Below, piece by piece: positions 1 through 6,691 of a stretch of 9,318 nt of DNA. The notes below the pieces were generated by a model that had not been told where the DNA came from, searched no databases, and was given only the letters and a program-made list of their open reading frames with translations. The stretch's first letter is position 1; each line of letters opens with the position of its first letter. The DNA is from an uncultured Clostridia bacterium (GTDB lineage Bacteria; Bacillota; Clostridia; Oscillospirales; Acutalibacteraceae), in the NCBI GenBank assembly GCA_937898195.1, contig CALEJD010000022.1, positions 1-9,318 on the forward strand, read 5' to 3'. The translations under genes were made by a program, and so were the position numbers.

Positions 1-470
1 AAAAGTATTTCAGACTTTTCCCTGGCAATGAAGTTCGTCTTAAGAGTGCATATTTTGTTAAGTGTGTCGGCTATGATACAGACGAAAACGGTAATGTAAC
101 TTGTGTTCATTGCACATATGACCCTGAAAGCCGTGGCGGTAACTCACCTGACGGAAGAAAGGTTAAAGGTACACTTCATTGGGTTAGCGAAGCAGACTCA
201 TTCAAAGCAGAAGTTCGTCTTTATGACAGACTTTTCAATAAAGAAAATCCATCTGACGAATCTGCAGGTGCATTCACAGAAAATCTTAATCCTGAATCAC
301 TTGTTGTTCTTAAAGATTGCCTTATTGAAGGTGGACTTAGAGACGGTCTCAAAGCTGGCGACACATTCCAGTTTATGCGTCAGGGATATTTCTGCGTAGA
401 TATTACATCAACTGAAGATAATATTGTGTTTAACCGTACGGTACAACTCAATTCTTCTTGGGGGAAATAA
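1..470 (+). CDS. glnS: Glutaminyl-tRNA synthetase, C-terminal part (5' end outside window)
   Basis: This cytoplasmic class I synthetase joins glutamine to tRNA-Gln using ATP. Only the last 155 codons are present; the reading frame begins at base 3 and ends at TAA 468-470. The segment is the beta-barrel anticodon-binding region. Recognisable GlnRS blocks in order are RLFPGNEVRLKSAYFVKC, GTLHWVSEADSFKAEVRLYD with DRLF following, NPESLVVLKD, and the C-terminal run FQFMRQGYFCVD then VFNRTVQLNSSWGK. These match the E. coli-type GlnRS C-terminus nearly block for block, including the FxREGYFC-like and FNRTV segments. The HIGH and KMSKS catalytic motifs lie upstream of the window. The stop is followed after 2 bases by the next gene, whose Shine-Dalgarno lies inside the glnS end, so the two are probably co-transcribed. 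Many Gram-positive bacteria lack GlnRS and use GatCAB amidation instead, so its presence is informative about lineage. Confidence 0.95.
   Translation, partial: KYFRLFPGNEVRLKSAYFVKCVGYDTDENGNVTCVHCTYDPESRGGNSPDGRKVKGTLHWVSEADSFKAEVRLYDRLFNKENPSDESAGAFTENLNPESLVVLKDCLIEGGLRDGLKAGDTFQFMRQGYFCVDITSTEDNIVFNRTVQLNSSWGK
460..465 (+). promoter_or_regulatory. Shine-Dalgarno that sets the start of the membrane protein
   Basis: The run GGGGGA sits inside the last codons of glnS and lies 7 bases before ATG 473. It supports that ATG over the in-frame TTG at 458, which would place the ribosome site inside the coding sequence. Confidence 0.7.
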
Positions 471-472
471 AT

Positions 473-1174
473 ATGAGTAAAACAAATAAAATCAAACAAA
501 AAACAACTGGCTTTGATATTGTTTTCAGAGTAGTTACTGCAATCGCTTGTATTGCAATTTATCCTGTGTTTTATTTTGCTGATTTAATTCACATTCTGAT
601 TACTCACACTGATATTTCAGACTTGTTGAATAAACTTAACGGCGAAAATACTCTTCAGGCAACAGAAGAATCACTTTCTCTTGCAGAACTTCCAGAGTGG
701 CTTGATTTGTTTTCAGGATTTACAGACGGGAACTTTGATTTCAAAGCAAGTATTCTTCAAAACGAGCTTTACAGACCACTTATTGTAGCTGCTGTTTTTA
801 TTATAATCGCACTTGTTTTAGGACTTGTAATTCTTGGCTTTGCAATTTTCTCAAACAAAATCAAAGTTATTATTGGTCTTTCAGGTGCAGGATTTTTAAG
901 TACAATCGCAGCATATATTTCATTCAGTTTCTTTGCAAACCCACTTATGTCAGGTGAAATTACACTTTCAGAAGTTCTCAATATGGATGGTATTATCTCA
1001 TCTTTAATTGTTGGCTTCTTAGGTGAGGTTGCATCATTCACACTTGATGGCGCATTCTGGGGATTGATGTTCATAATGCTTGGTATCTGTGCTTGGTCAG
1101 TTTCTGTGCTTCTTGTAAACATCAGTGATGAAAAAGAAAAAGCAATGAAGAAAGCGGAAAGACAAAGACAATAA
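473..1174 (+). CDS. Unrecognised four-helix membrane protein downstream of glnS
   Basis: I do not recognise this 233-residue protein. Four hydrophobic segments are visible at about residues 14-38, 102-126, 130-155 and 195-216. A hydrophilic, acidic loop of roughly 60 residues (about 42-100) separates the first two, and a shorter loop at about 157-194, partly amphipathic, separates the last two. The N-terminus (MSKTNKIKQK) and the C-terminus (rich in K, E and R after residue 219) are both charged and basic. By the positive-inside rule both ends should be cytoplasmic and the two larger loops outside. No catalytic motif, signal-peptidase site or transporter signature is evident. The start at ATG 473 has a good GGGGGA site and begins 2 bases after the glnS stop, implying co-transcription. 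The unit ends 12 bases later at a strong hairpin terminator. It could be a small conserved Clostridia membrane family; function is unknown. Confidence 0.85.
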   Translation: MSKTNKIKQKTTGFDIVFRVVTAIACIAIYPVFYFADLIHILITHTDISDLLNKLNGENTLQATEESLSLAELPEWLDLFSGFTDGNFDFKASILQNELYRPLIVAAVFIIIALVLGLVILGFAIFSNKIKVIIGLSGAGFLSTIAAYISFSFFANPLMSGEITLSEVLNMDGIISSLIVGFLGEVASFTLDGAFWGLMFIMLGICAWSVSVLLVNISDEKEKAMKKAERQRQ

Positions 1175-1186
1175 AATGCAAAAATT

Positions 1187-1214
1187 AAAGGCTCGGTTTT
1201 TACCGAGCCTTTTT
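1187..1214. terminator. Bidirectional intrinsic terminator between the glnS unit and prfB
   Basis: A perfect 8-bp GC-rich stem, GGCTCGGT (1190-1197) with ACCGAGCC (1202-1209), closes a 4-base T loop. It is flanked by AAA on the left and TTTTT on the right, which extends the stem and gives a U-tract on the + transcript. Read on the - strand the hairpin is followed by TTTAATTTTT, so it can also end the prfB transcript. It sits 12 bases after the membrane protein stop and just past the prfB stop. Confidence 0.92.
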
Positions 1215-1217
1215 CTT

Positions 1218-2339
1218 TTAGTTGTTTTCTAAATTCTTTTGTGACTGCATTTTAAGATATGCATTTATAAATCCGTCAATGTCGCCATCCATAACTGCGT
1301 TGATATTACCATTTTCAAAAGATGTTCTGTGGTCCTTTGCAAGTGTATATGGCATAAATACATAAGAACGAATCTGACTACCCCATGCGATTTCTTTGTG
1401 GTCACCCTTAATATCTTCAATCTTTGCAAGATGTTCGCGCTCTTTAATCTCAATAAGCTTTGATTTAAGCATTGTCATTGCAACTTCACGGTTCTGATGT
1501 TGGCTTCTCTCAACCTGACAAGAAACAACAATTCCTGTTGGTTTGTGAGTAAGACGTACTGCAGATGATGTTTTGTTAACTTTCTGTCCACCCGCACCAC
1601 TTGCGCGATAAACAGCCATTTCAATATCATCTGGGTTAATATCAACATTTGTGTCTTCGTCGATTTCAGGCATAACTTCAAGAGATGCGAAGGATGTGTG
1701 ACGTCTGCCTGATGAGTCGAATGGTGAAACACGGACAAGACGGTGAATACCTGCTTCGCTCTTCATAAAGCCGTAAGCGTTTTCACCCTCAATAAGAATA
1801 CAAGCAGATTTAAGTCCTGCTTCGTCACCATCAAGATAGTCAAGTGTTGAAACTTTATATCCGTGACGTTCACCCCAACGGTTATACATTCTGAAAAGCA
1901 TTTCTGCCCAGTCTTGAGCCTCTGTGCCACCTGCACCTGCATGGAATGTAAGAATAGCATTTTTAGAGTCATATTCACCTGTTAAAAGTGTTGCAAGAGT
2001 CTGGCTATCAAGCTCTTTTTCAAAGTTTTCAACACTTTCTGTGCATTCATCTACGAGAGACTCGTCCCCTTCTTCGTCTGCGAGTTCTATCATTACAAGA
2101 GCATCTTCAAAATCTGCTTTGAGTTTTTCATAAGAAGCAACTTTATTTTTAAGTCCGCTTGTTCTCTGCAAAACTTTTTGAGAATTCTGAATATCATCCC
2201 AGAAACCATCTTGCGCAGCTTGTTCTTCAAGATTTGCGATTTCTTTCTTCATTTTTTCAAGGCCCAACGCCTCTGCAAGATTTTCGAGTTCGTCGCTATG
2301 AGAGTTGAGTCGCAATTTTAATTCTTCATATTGAAGCAT
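1218..2339 (-). CDS. prfB: Peptide chain release factor 2 (RF2), encoded in a single frame
   Basis: RF2 reads UGA and UAA stop codons in the ribosome and triggers peptidyl-tRNA hydrolysis. The 373-residue product has the full family length. Visible landmarks are a coiled-coil N-terminal domain (about 1-115), the GEYDS segment (121-125), HAGAGGTEAQDWAEML (133-148), the SPF stop-recognition tripeptide (205-207) and the catalytic GGQ (250-252) within YRASGAGGQKVN. The C-terminal block WGSQIRSYVF (319-328) is also typical. Residue 246 is Ala, as in most bacteria, rather than the Thr of E. coli K-12. RF2 genes commonly need a +1 shift at CTT-TGA near codon 25. Here codons 27-28 read CTT-GAA with no stop, so the shift site is absent and the whole protein is one frame. 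The start ATG 2339 has the Shine-Dalgarno GAGGT (complement of 2346-2350) 6 bases upstream. It is last in the leftward proB-proA-unknown-prfB run, behind a 152-base gap. Confidence 0.97.
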   Translation of the reverse strand: MLQYEELKLRLNSHSDELENLAEALGLEKMKKEIANLEEQAAQDGFWDDIQNSQKVLQRTSGLKNKVASYEKLKADFEDALVMIELADEEGDESLVDECTESVENFEKELDSQTLATLLTGEYDSKNAILTFHAGAGGTEAQDWAEMLFRMYNRWGERHGYKVSTLDYLDGDEAGLKSACILIEGENAYGFMKSEAGIHRLVRVSPFDSSGRRHTSFASLEVMPEIDEDTNVDINPDDIEMAVYRASGAGGQKVNKTSSAVRLTHKPTGIVVSCQVERSQHQNREVAMTMLKSKLIEIKEREHLAKIEDIKGDHKEIAWGSQIRSYVFMPYTLAKDHRTSFENGNINAVMDGDIDGFINAYLKMQSQKNLENN

Positions 2340-2491
2340 ATTTTTACCTCGCTTAATTTATATGCTGATTTATTTATTATTTGTCACTTGTCCGTTATAA
2401 AAACATAAAATGATATTAAGACTACCGTTTATAGAGAGCAAAAGTAAGCTTTGCTTTTTAACAGCTTTTGTTTTTGACGGATATGATATAT
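2340..2491 (-). other. Gap upstream of prfB: no clear promoter or terminator
   Basis: This AT-rich stretch holds the prfB Shine-Dalgarno and two weak inverted repeats. One is a 6-7 bp stem at 2437-2442/2450-2455. The other is an 8-bp stem, AACAGCTT at 2460-2467 with AAGCTGTT at 2494-2501, with a 26-base loop overlapping the stop of the preceding gene. Neither is followed by a U-tract on the - strand. The best promoter-like match on the - strand is TTGCTC, 17 bases, TAATAT, which is poor at both boxes. Whether prfB is read from the proB promoter or its own cannot be decided from the sequence. Confidence 0.4.
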
Positions 2492-3289
2492 TTAAGCTGT
2501 TGCTGATTCTGTTTCTGACTCGGCAACAGTTGTTGACGACTCACTTGCAACTACTTCTGCCTGACCTAACAAATCAAGGTTTTGAGTGGTTGTTTCTGTT
2601 TTCTCTTCTGTTGTTGCAATTTCAGGTGTTGATGTGTTCTGAATTGCAGAGATATAATAAGTGTCATCTTTTTCACGAAGAGTAATTTTAAGATATTTAT
2701 CAGGAATCGGTGCTTTCATTTCGCCATTTTCACCTTGTTCCCAACCGTCACCCGCAAGACAAGCAACAGTCAAAACGATTGAGTTTGGTAACGTTGTCTT
2801 GTCAATAACATCCGGTGTGTAAATAGGTGTAATACCTGTAAGTGGCACTGTATATGTTCCCTTTGCAGAATCAAAAGTGAAGTCCATACCATAACCCTCA
2901 ATGGTTGAGTGGACGGGTGTAACTTCTGTTCCGAAAAGTTTAACAAACTGTGCTTCAACATCTTCTTTAGGAATTAAAAGCCCGTCACCTGTTGATTCAT
3001 AAGTGTCAGGTGAAATATCGCTTTTAAGCAATGCCCAGATTGAAATTTCAACAAGCTGACTCATATCCGCTTTGGTAACGTCATCAAAAGTATCTGGAGA
3101 TATGAGCACTACAGGAGTAAGCATTTTTTCATATTCTTCAAACTTTTTGCTCTTATCAATAGCACCGTCAATTCCCTTAACTGCTGAAATAACAACAGTT
3201 ACAAGTCCGATTGCAGCAAGAATTGTAACAAGCATACCTATTGGAAATGCAAGCTTATGAGTACCTTTGTGCTTTCTGTTTTCTGACAT
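2492..3289 (-). CDS. Unrecognised membrane-anchored extracytoplasmic protein between proA and prfB
   Basis: I do not recognise this 265-residue protein. The N-terminus is basic (MSENRKHKGTHK), followed by one hydrophobic helix at about residues 14-37. There is no lipobox cysteine and no clear signal-peptidase site, so a single-pass signal anchor with the rest outside the cell is likely. Residues 45-215 look like a compact mixed alpha/beta domain, with a D/T-rich segment (64-80), a GYGMDFTFD segment (132-140) and a last strand pair ending YYISAIQNTS (211-220). The tail from about 219 to 265 is low complexity, dominated by T, E, S and A, as in extracellular linkers or disordered ends. The start ATG 3289 has a strong AGAGGTG site (complement of 3296-3302) six bases upstream. 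It lies 13 bases after the proA stop, so it is probably part of the pro operon, though nothing in it suggests a role in proline synthesis. Confidence 0.85.
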   Translation of the reverse strand: MSENRKHKGTHKLAFPIGMLVTILAAIGLVTVVISAVKGIDGAIDKSKKFEEYEKMLTPVVLISPDTFDDVTKADMSQLVEISIWALLKSDISPDTYESTGDGLLIPKEDVEAQFVKLFGTEVTPVHSTIEGYGMDFTFDSAKGTYTVPLTGITPIYTPDVIDKTTLPNSIVLTVACLAGDGWEQGENGEMKAPIPDKYLKITLREKDDTYYISAIQNTSTPEIATTEEKTETTTQNLDLLGQAEVVASESSTTVAESETESATA

Positions 3290-3302
3290 TCAAAACACCT
3301 CT

Positions 3303-4541
3303 TTATCTGATTTGACCATCGCCATAAATCTTATATTTGAATGAGTTTAACTGTGGAAGTCCCAAAGGACCTCTTGCGTGAAGTTTTTGAGTTGAAATAC
3401 CAATTTCTGCACCGAAACCAAACTCGCCACCATCAGTGAAACGAGTGCTTGCATTGTGATAAACCGCTGATGAGTCAACACTATTCAAGAATATTTCGGC
3501 ATTGTCTTTATTGTTTGTGATAATGCTTTCGCTGTGTCCTGATGAGTATTTTCTGATATGTTCAATTGCATCTTCAAGTGAAGAAACAATTTTAACTGAC
3601 ATTTTATAGTCAAGATATTCACGATAATAATCATCTTCGGTTGCCACTTCAATATCAGGGCAAATCTCTCGAGCACATTCGTCACCATAGAGAGTAACAT
3701 TTTTCTCATCAAGGCGAGCCTTGATTGCAATGAGTGCAAATTCTGCAATATCTTTATGAATAAGCAAACTTTCGGCTGTGTTACAAACTGAAATTCTCTG
3801 TGTTTTTGCATTGAAAATAATTTCAGTTGCCATATCAATATCTGCTTCACTGTCAACATAAATATGGCAATTACCCACACCTGTTTCGATTACTGGTACT
3901 GTTGAATTTTCAACAACTGCGTTGATAAGAGATGCACTTCCACGAGGAATAAGCACATCTACAAATTTATTCATTTTCATTAAAGCCGTTGCGCTGTCAC
4001 GAGAAGTGTCGCGCACAAGCTCAATAATATCAGGATTAAATCCTATTTTTTCAATGGCATTTCTCATACTATCCATTATAGCAGAGTTTGAGTTGAATGC
4101 CTCTTTGCCACCACGAAGAATGGCTGTGTTGCCTGCTTTAACCGCAAGAGCAGCAGCGTCACTTGTAACATTTGGACGAGCTTCATAGATAATGCCCACA
4201 ACACCCAAAGGCACACTTACTCTTTGAATTTTAAGACCGTTTGGACGCTCTGTTTCCCAAAGAATTCTGCCAACAGGGTCAGGGAGCTTTATAATATCTT
4301 CAATACCCTTTGCCATACCTTCAATTCGGTCTTTGTTTAGCATCAACCTGTCAATCAAAGACTCTGACATATTGTTTTTGCGTCCGTTTTCAATATCAAT
4401 GGCATTTGCTTCTAAAATTTTGTCGCAATTTTCTCTTAAAGCATTTGCCATAGAAAGAAGTATTCTATTTTTATCTTCTGTTGATGCTACTGCTAATTTT
4501 GCTGCCGCATCTTTTGCTCTTTTACCGATTTCTGTGAGCAT
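3303..4541 (-). CDS. proA: Gamma-glutamyl phosphate reductase (glutamate-5-semialdehyde dehydrogenase)
   Basis: ProA uses NADPH to reduce L-glutamyl-5-phosphate to glutamate-5-semialdehyde, the second step of proline synthesis; the product cyclises spontaneously to pyrroline-5-carboxylate. The 412-residue length is typical. Visible family features are the cofactor-binding region with VPLGVVGIIYEARPNVTSDA (110-129), KAGNTAILRGGKEA (135-148), the IPRGSASLI block (198-206), and the catalytic cysteine C253 in RISVCNTAES. The ProA signature runs at about 320-340 and includes AIEHIRKYSSGHSESI. The C-terminal LHARGPLGLPQL (387-398) is also characteristic. The ATG at 4541 lies 2 bases after the proB stop and its AAGGGG site (complement of 4550-4555) is within the last codons of proB, so translation is probably coupled, which suits a labile phosphate intermediate passed between the two enzymes. 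The protein appears intact. Confidence 0.98.
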   Translation of the reverse strand: MLTEIGKRAKDAAAKLAVASTEDKNRILLSMANALRENCDKILEANAIDIENGRKNNMSESLIDRLMLNKDRIEGMAKGIEDIIKLPDPVGRILWETERPNGLKIQRVSVPLGVVGIIYEARPNVTSDAAALAVKAGNTAILRGGKEAFNSNSAIMDSMRNAIEKIGFNPDIIELVRDTSRDSATALMKMNKFVDVLIPRGSASLINAVVENSTVPVIETGVGNCHIYVDSEADIDMATEIIFNAKTQRISVCNTAESLLIHKDIAEFALIAIKARLDEKNVTLYGDECAREICPDIEVATEDDYYREYLDYKMSVKIVSSLEDAIEHIRKYSSGHSESIITNNKDNAEIFLNSVDSSAVYHNASTRFTDGGEFGFGAEIGISTQKLHARGPLGLPQLNSFKYKIYGDGQIR

Positions 4542-4543
4542 AA

Positions 4544-5329
4544 TTATTTCCCCTTAAAGAATGTACCAACTTGTTTGCCGTCAAGCGCTTTATAAATCTC
4601 AGTTGGATTTTCACCATTCATAACGATTGTGTCAATTCCCGCACCCATTGTGATTTCTGCAGCGTGAAGCTTTGTCACCATTCCACCTGTGCCAAGTGTT
4701 GAGCCTTTGCCACCTGCGATTTTATATAAATCCTCGTCGATTTCAGTTACCACTGGAATAAGCTTTGCATCTTCATTCTCGTTTGGATTTGCATCATAAA
4801 GACCATCAATGTCTGTGAGAATGATAAGCGCATCTGCATTGACAAGTTTTGCAACAATTGCAGAGAGTGAATCGTTATCTCCATAAACAATTTCTTCAAC
4901 TGCAACGCTATCGTTTTCATTGATAACAGGAATTGCGCCAAATTCAAATAATTTATTGAATGTGTTTATGAGATTTTCTCTTCTCTCGTCATTTTCAACG
5001 TCACTCTTTGTAATAAGCAACTGACCAACTGTGTGGCCATATTCACCAAAGAGTTTGTCATACATAAACATCAATTCACATTGACCGATAGTTGCCGCCG
5101 CCTGTTTGCCTGCTGTATCGGCAGGCTTTTCTTTAAGACCTAATTTACCAACACCAACACCGATAGCACCACTTGTTACAAGAGCCACTTCAACACCTGA
5201 ATTCACAATGTCAGAAAGCACCGAAACCAACTTGTGCATTCTTCTGATATTTGTCTTGCCCGTTGAATATGTAAGTGTTGATGTGCCAACCTTAACAACT
5301 ATTCTTTTTACGTCTTTTAAAACAGCCAT
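4544..5329 (-). CDS. proB: Glutamate 5-kinase, short form without PUA domain
   Basis: ProB phosphorylates glutamate on the gamma-carboxyl with ATP, the first and usually feedback-regulated step of proline synthesis. The 261-residue product is an amino-acid kinase domain only. It shows the N-terminal VVKVGTSTL loop (11-19), LVTSGAIGVGVGKLGL (50-65), INENDSV (136-142), the ADALIILTDIDGLYDANP stretch (165-182) and the ProB signature around GSTLGTGGMVTKLHAAE (209-225). Many ProB proteins are about 367 residues and carry a C-terminal PUA domain; this one ends right after the kinase fold, as in other short forms. The frame is open back to ATG 5395, but I chose ATG 5329. It has the AGAAGGG site 5 bases upstream, gives the usual family N-terminus MAVLKDVKRIVVKVG, and lies downstream of a good promoter whose -35 box overlaps the more distal ATG. 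It is first in the leftward operon, with proA 2 bases later. Confidence 0.96.
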   Translation of the reverse strand: MAVLKDVKRIVVKVGTSTLTYSTGKTNIRRMHKLVSVLSDIVNSGVEVALVTSGAIGVGVGKLGLKEKPADTAGKQAAATIGQCELMFMYDKLFGEYGHTVGQLLITKSDVENDERRENLINTFNKLFEFGAIPVINENDSVAVEEIVYGDNDSLSAIVAKLVNADALIILTDIDGLYDANPNENEDAKLIPVVTEIDEDLYKIAGGKGSTLGTGGMVTKLHAAEITMGAGIDTIVMNGENPTEIYKALDGKQVGTFFKGK

Positions 5330-5334
5330 ATCTA

Positions 5335-5341
5335 CCCTTCT
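5335..5341 (-). promoter_or_regulatory. Shine-Dalgarno that sets the proB start
   Basis: On the - strand this reads AGAAGGG, 5 bases before ATG 5329. The upstream in-frame ATGs at 5347 and 5395 have no comparable site. Confidence 0.75.
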
Positions 5342-5366
5342 CACCATAGAAAAGTTTAATCGTAAT

Positions 5367-5395
5367 ATTTTACCATATTTTTTTCTATTTAACAA
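5367..5395 (-). promoter_or_regulatory. SigA-type promoter for the proB operon (extended -10)
   Basis: On the - strand the sequence is TTGTTA (complement of 5390-5395), a 17-base spacer, then TAAAAT (complement of 5367-5372). TG one base before the -10 makes it an extended -10 promoter. Transcription would start near 5360, leaving a leader of about 30 bases before proB. No attenuator or riboswitch fits in that leader. Confidence 0.8.
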
Positions 5396-5428
5396 CTGCT
5401 ATTTATAATAAATATAATTATCTATTTG

Positions 5429-5457
5429 TTGAAAACACTCTCTTCTTGTGATAAAAT
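5429..5457 (+). promoter_or_regulatory. SigA-type promoter for the aminotransferase-rsmA-cca operon (extended -10)
   Basis: TTGAAA (5429-5434), a 17-base spacer and TAAAAT (5452-5457), with TG at 5449-5450 giving an extended -10. The predicted start is near 5464, with a leader of about 30 bases. The 33-base AT-rich interval to the divergent proB -35 box (5396-5428) could act as an UP element for both promoters. No convincing operator palindrome is visible beyond short AT-rich repeats. Confidence 0.82.
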
Positions 5458-5481
5458 ATGTTCATATATGCAAATAAAACT

Positions 5482-5487
5482 AGGTGA
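5482..5487 (+). promoter_or_regulatory. Shine-Dalgarno that sets the aminotransferase start
   Basis: AGGTGA lies 5 bases before ATG 5493. The in-frame GTG at 5484 is part of this site, so it is not a plausible start. Confidence 0.78.
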
Positions 5488-5492
5488 TACTA

Positions 5493-6680
5493 ATGGATTA
5501 TTATTTTTCAAAAAGAATTTCAGGACTTGCACCCTCTGCAATCCGTGAAATATTAAAGGCAACACAGAATCCCGACATCATTCCTTTTGCAGCGGGCAAC
5601 CCTGATGTTGCAACATTCCCAATGGAAGAAGTTCAGAAAATTTCAGCAGAAATTTTTGCAAACGAGCCTGTTACGGCGTTGCAATATGGTGTTACTGAAG
5701 GGTATACTCCACTTCGCAATCGTTTGACAAAATTCATTAAAGACAGATACAATATTGGCAGAGATTTTGACTCGCTCATTATCTCATCAGGCGCACAACA
5801 GGTTATGGACCTTGCTACAAAAGCTCTTTGTGATTTAGGCGATACTGTTATCTGCGAGTGCCCATCATTTATTGGTTCTCTCAACTGTTTCCGTTCTTAT
5901 GGTTGCAAGCTTGCAGGTGTAAATGTTGAATCGGACGGTATGAATATTGAAGAACTTGAAAATGCTATTAAAAATGCACATAACCCAAGATTTATTTATA
6001 CAATCCCTAATTTTCAAAACCCATCAGGCGCAACAATGAGCCTTGAAAAGAGAAAAGCAGTTTATGAACTCGCTAAAAAATACGGACTTCTTATTCTTGA
6101 AGATAACCCTTACGGCGACTTGAGAGTTTCAGGCGACGATGTTCCATCAATTAAGAGTATGGACGAAGACGGAATTGTTATTTATGCGGGTTCATTCTCA
6201 AAACTTTTAGCACCGGGTATCCGTGTTGGCTATATCTGTGCCCCTGCACCAATTGTTGCAAAAATGACAGTTGGTAAACAGGCAGCAGATGTGCATACAC
6301 CTGTATTTTCACAGATGCTTGTTGATAAGTGGATGGACCAATATGATATTGATACTCATATCGAAAAAATCAGAGCGATTTATCGTGAAAAGCTTAATCT
6401 TATGTGTGACCTTATCGACTCAGAGCTGGGTGATTTTGTTAAATATGTTCGTCCTGAGGGTGGACTTTTCGTATGGTGTGAATTACCTGAAAATGTTGAT
6501 ATGCTTGATTTTGTACAAGAATGTATCAACGAAAAGGTTGCACTTGTGCCGGGCTCTGCATTTATGATTAACGACGAAAAGACAAATTGCTTTAGAATGA
6601 ATTTCTCAACACCATCAAATGACAAAATTGTTGAGGGTATGAAAGCTCTCGGCAGAGTAAAAGCTAAATTTACAAAGTAA
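5493..6680 (+). CDS. PLP-dependent aminotransferase, fold type I (2-aminoadipate/MocR-catalytic-like)
   Basis: A cytoplasmic transaminase of 395 residues, resembling the stand-alone enzymes of the aminoadipate/kynurenine aminotransferase (LysN-like) group and the catalytic half of MocR regulators, but with no GntR DNA-binding domain. Visible landmarks: substrate-side loop PFAAGNPD (31-38), LQYGVTEGYTPLR (63-75), SSGAQQVMDL (98-107) in the cofactor phosphate region, PNFQNPSG (172-179) with N176, EDNPYGDL (203-210) with D204 and Y207, the PLP Schiff-base lysine K237 in GSFSKLLAPGIRVGY with R244, and R368 in CFRMNFS, expected to hold the substrate carboxylate. All catalytic residues are present, so it is probably active. 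The substrate cannot be read from sequence; broad amino-acid/2-oxo-acid transamination is the safest statement. It is the first gene after a strong promoter, and the rsmA Shine-Dalgarno overlaps its stop codon. Confidence 0.93.
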   Translation: MDYYFSKRISGLAPSAIREILKATQNPDIIPFAAGNPDVATFPMEEVQKISAEIFANEPVTALQYGVTEGYTPLRNRLTKFIKDRYNIGRDFDSLIISSGAQQVMDLATKALCDLGDTVICECPSFIGSLNCFRSYGCKLAGVNVESDGMNIEELENAIKNAHNPRFIYTIPNFQNPSGATMSLEKRKAVYELAKKYGLLILEDNPYGDLRVSGDDVPSIKSMDEDGIVIYAGSFSKLLAPGIRVGYICAPAPIVAKMTVGKQAADVHTPVFSQMLVDKWMDQYDIDTHIEKIRAIYREKLNLMCDLIDSELGDFVKYVRPEGGLFVWCELPENVDMLDFVQECINEKVALVPGSAFMINDEKTNCFRMNFSTPSNDKIVEGMKALGRVKAKFTK

Positions 6681-6691
6681 GGATTATTAAA

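Noticed and set aside
103..399. 98-codon open frame inside glnS
   Set aside because: It is out of frame with an unmistakable GlnRS C-terminus, and its product looks like a shifted reading.
458..472. Upstream TTG start for the membrane protein
   Set aside because: It lies inside the glnS end, has no ribosome site of its own, and would bury the GGGGGA site that serves ATG 473.
769..1122. 117-codon open frame opposite the membrane protein
   Set aside because: It is antisense to a well-supported gene, has no ribosome site or recognisable family, and mirrors the codon bias of the other strand.
2437..2459. Small hairpin followed by TTTTT on the + strand
   Set aside because: The stem is 6-7 AT-rich pairs and the U-tract faces the + direction, where there is no upstream gene; on the - strand it is followed by CTCTCT.
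2460..2501. 8-bp inverted repeat over the end of the unknown pro-operon gene
   Set aside because: The 26-base loop is long and no U-tract follows on the transcribed strand, so a terminator or operator role is not supported.
5330..5395. 22-residue longer proB starting at ATG 5395
   Set aside because: That ATG lies within the -35 box of the proB promoter, the extra residues match nothing in ProB, and only ATG 5329 has a ribosome site.
5484..5492. GTG start for the aminotransferase
   Set aside because: The GTG is part of the AGGTGA ribosome site for ATG 5493.
5330..5492. Riboswitch or T-box leader upstream of proB or the aminotransferase
   Set aside because: Both leaders are predicted to be about 30 bases, too short for such a structure, and no T-box sequence or specifier stem is seen.
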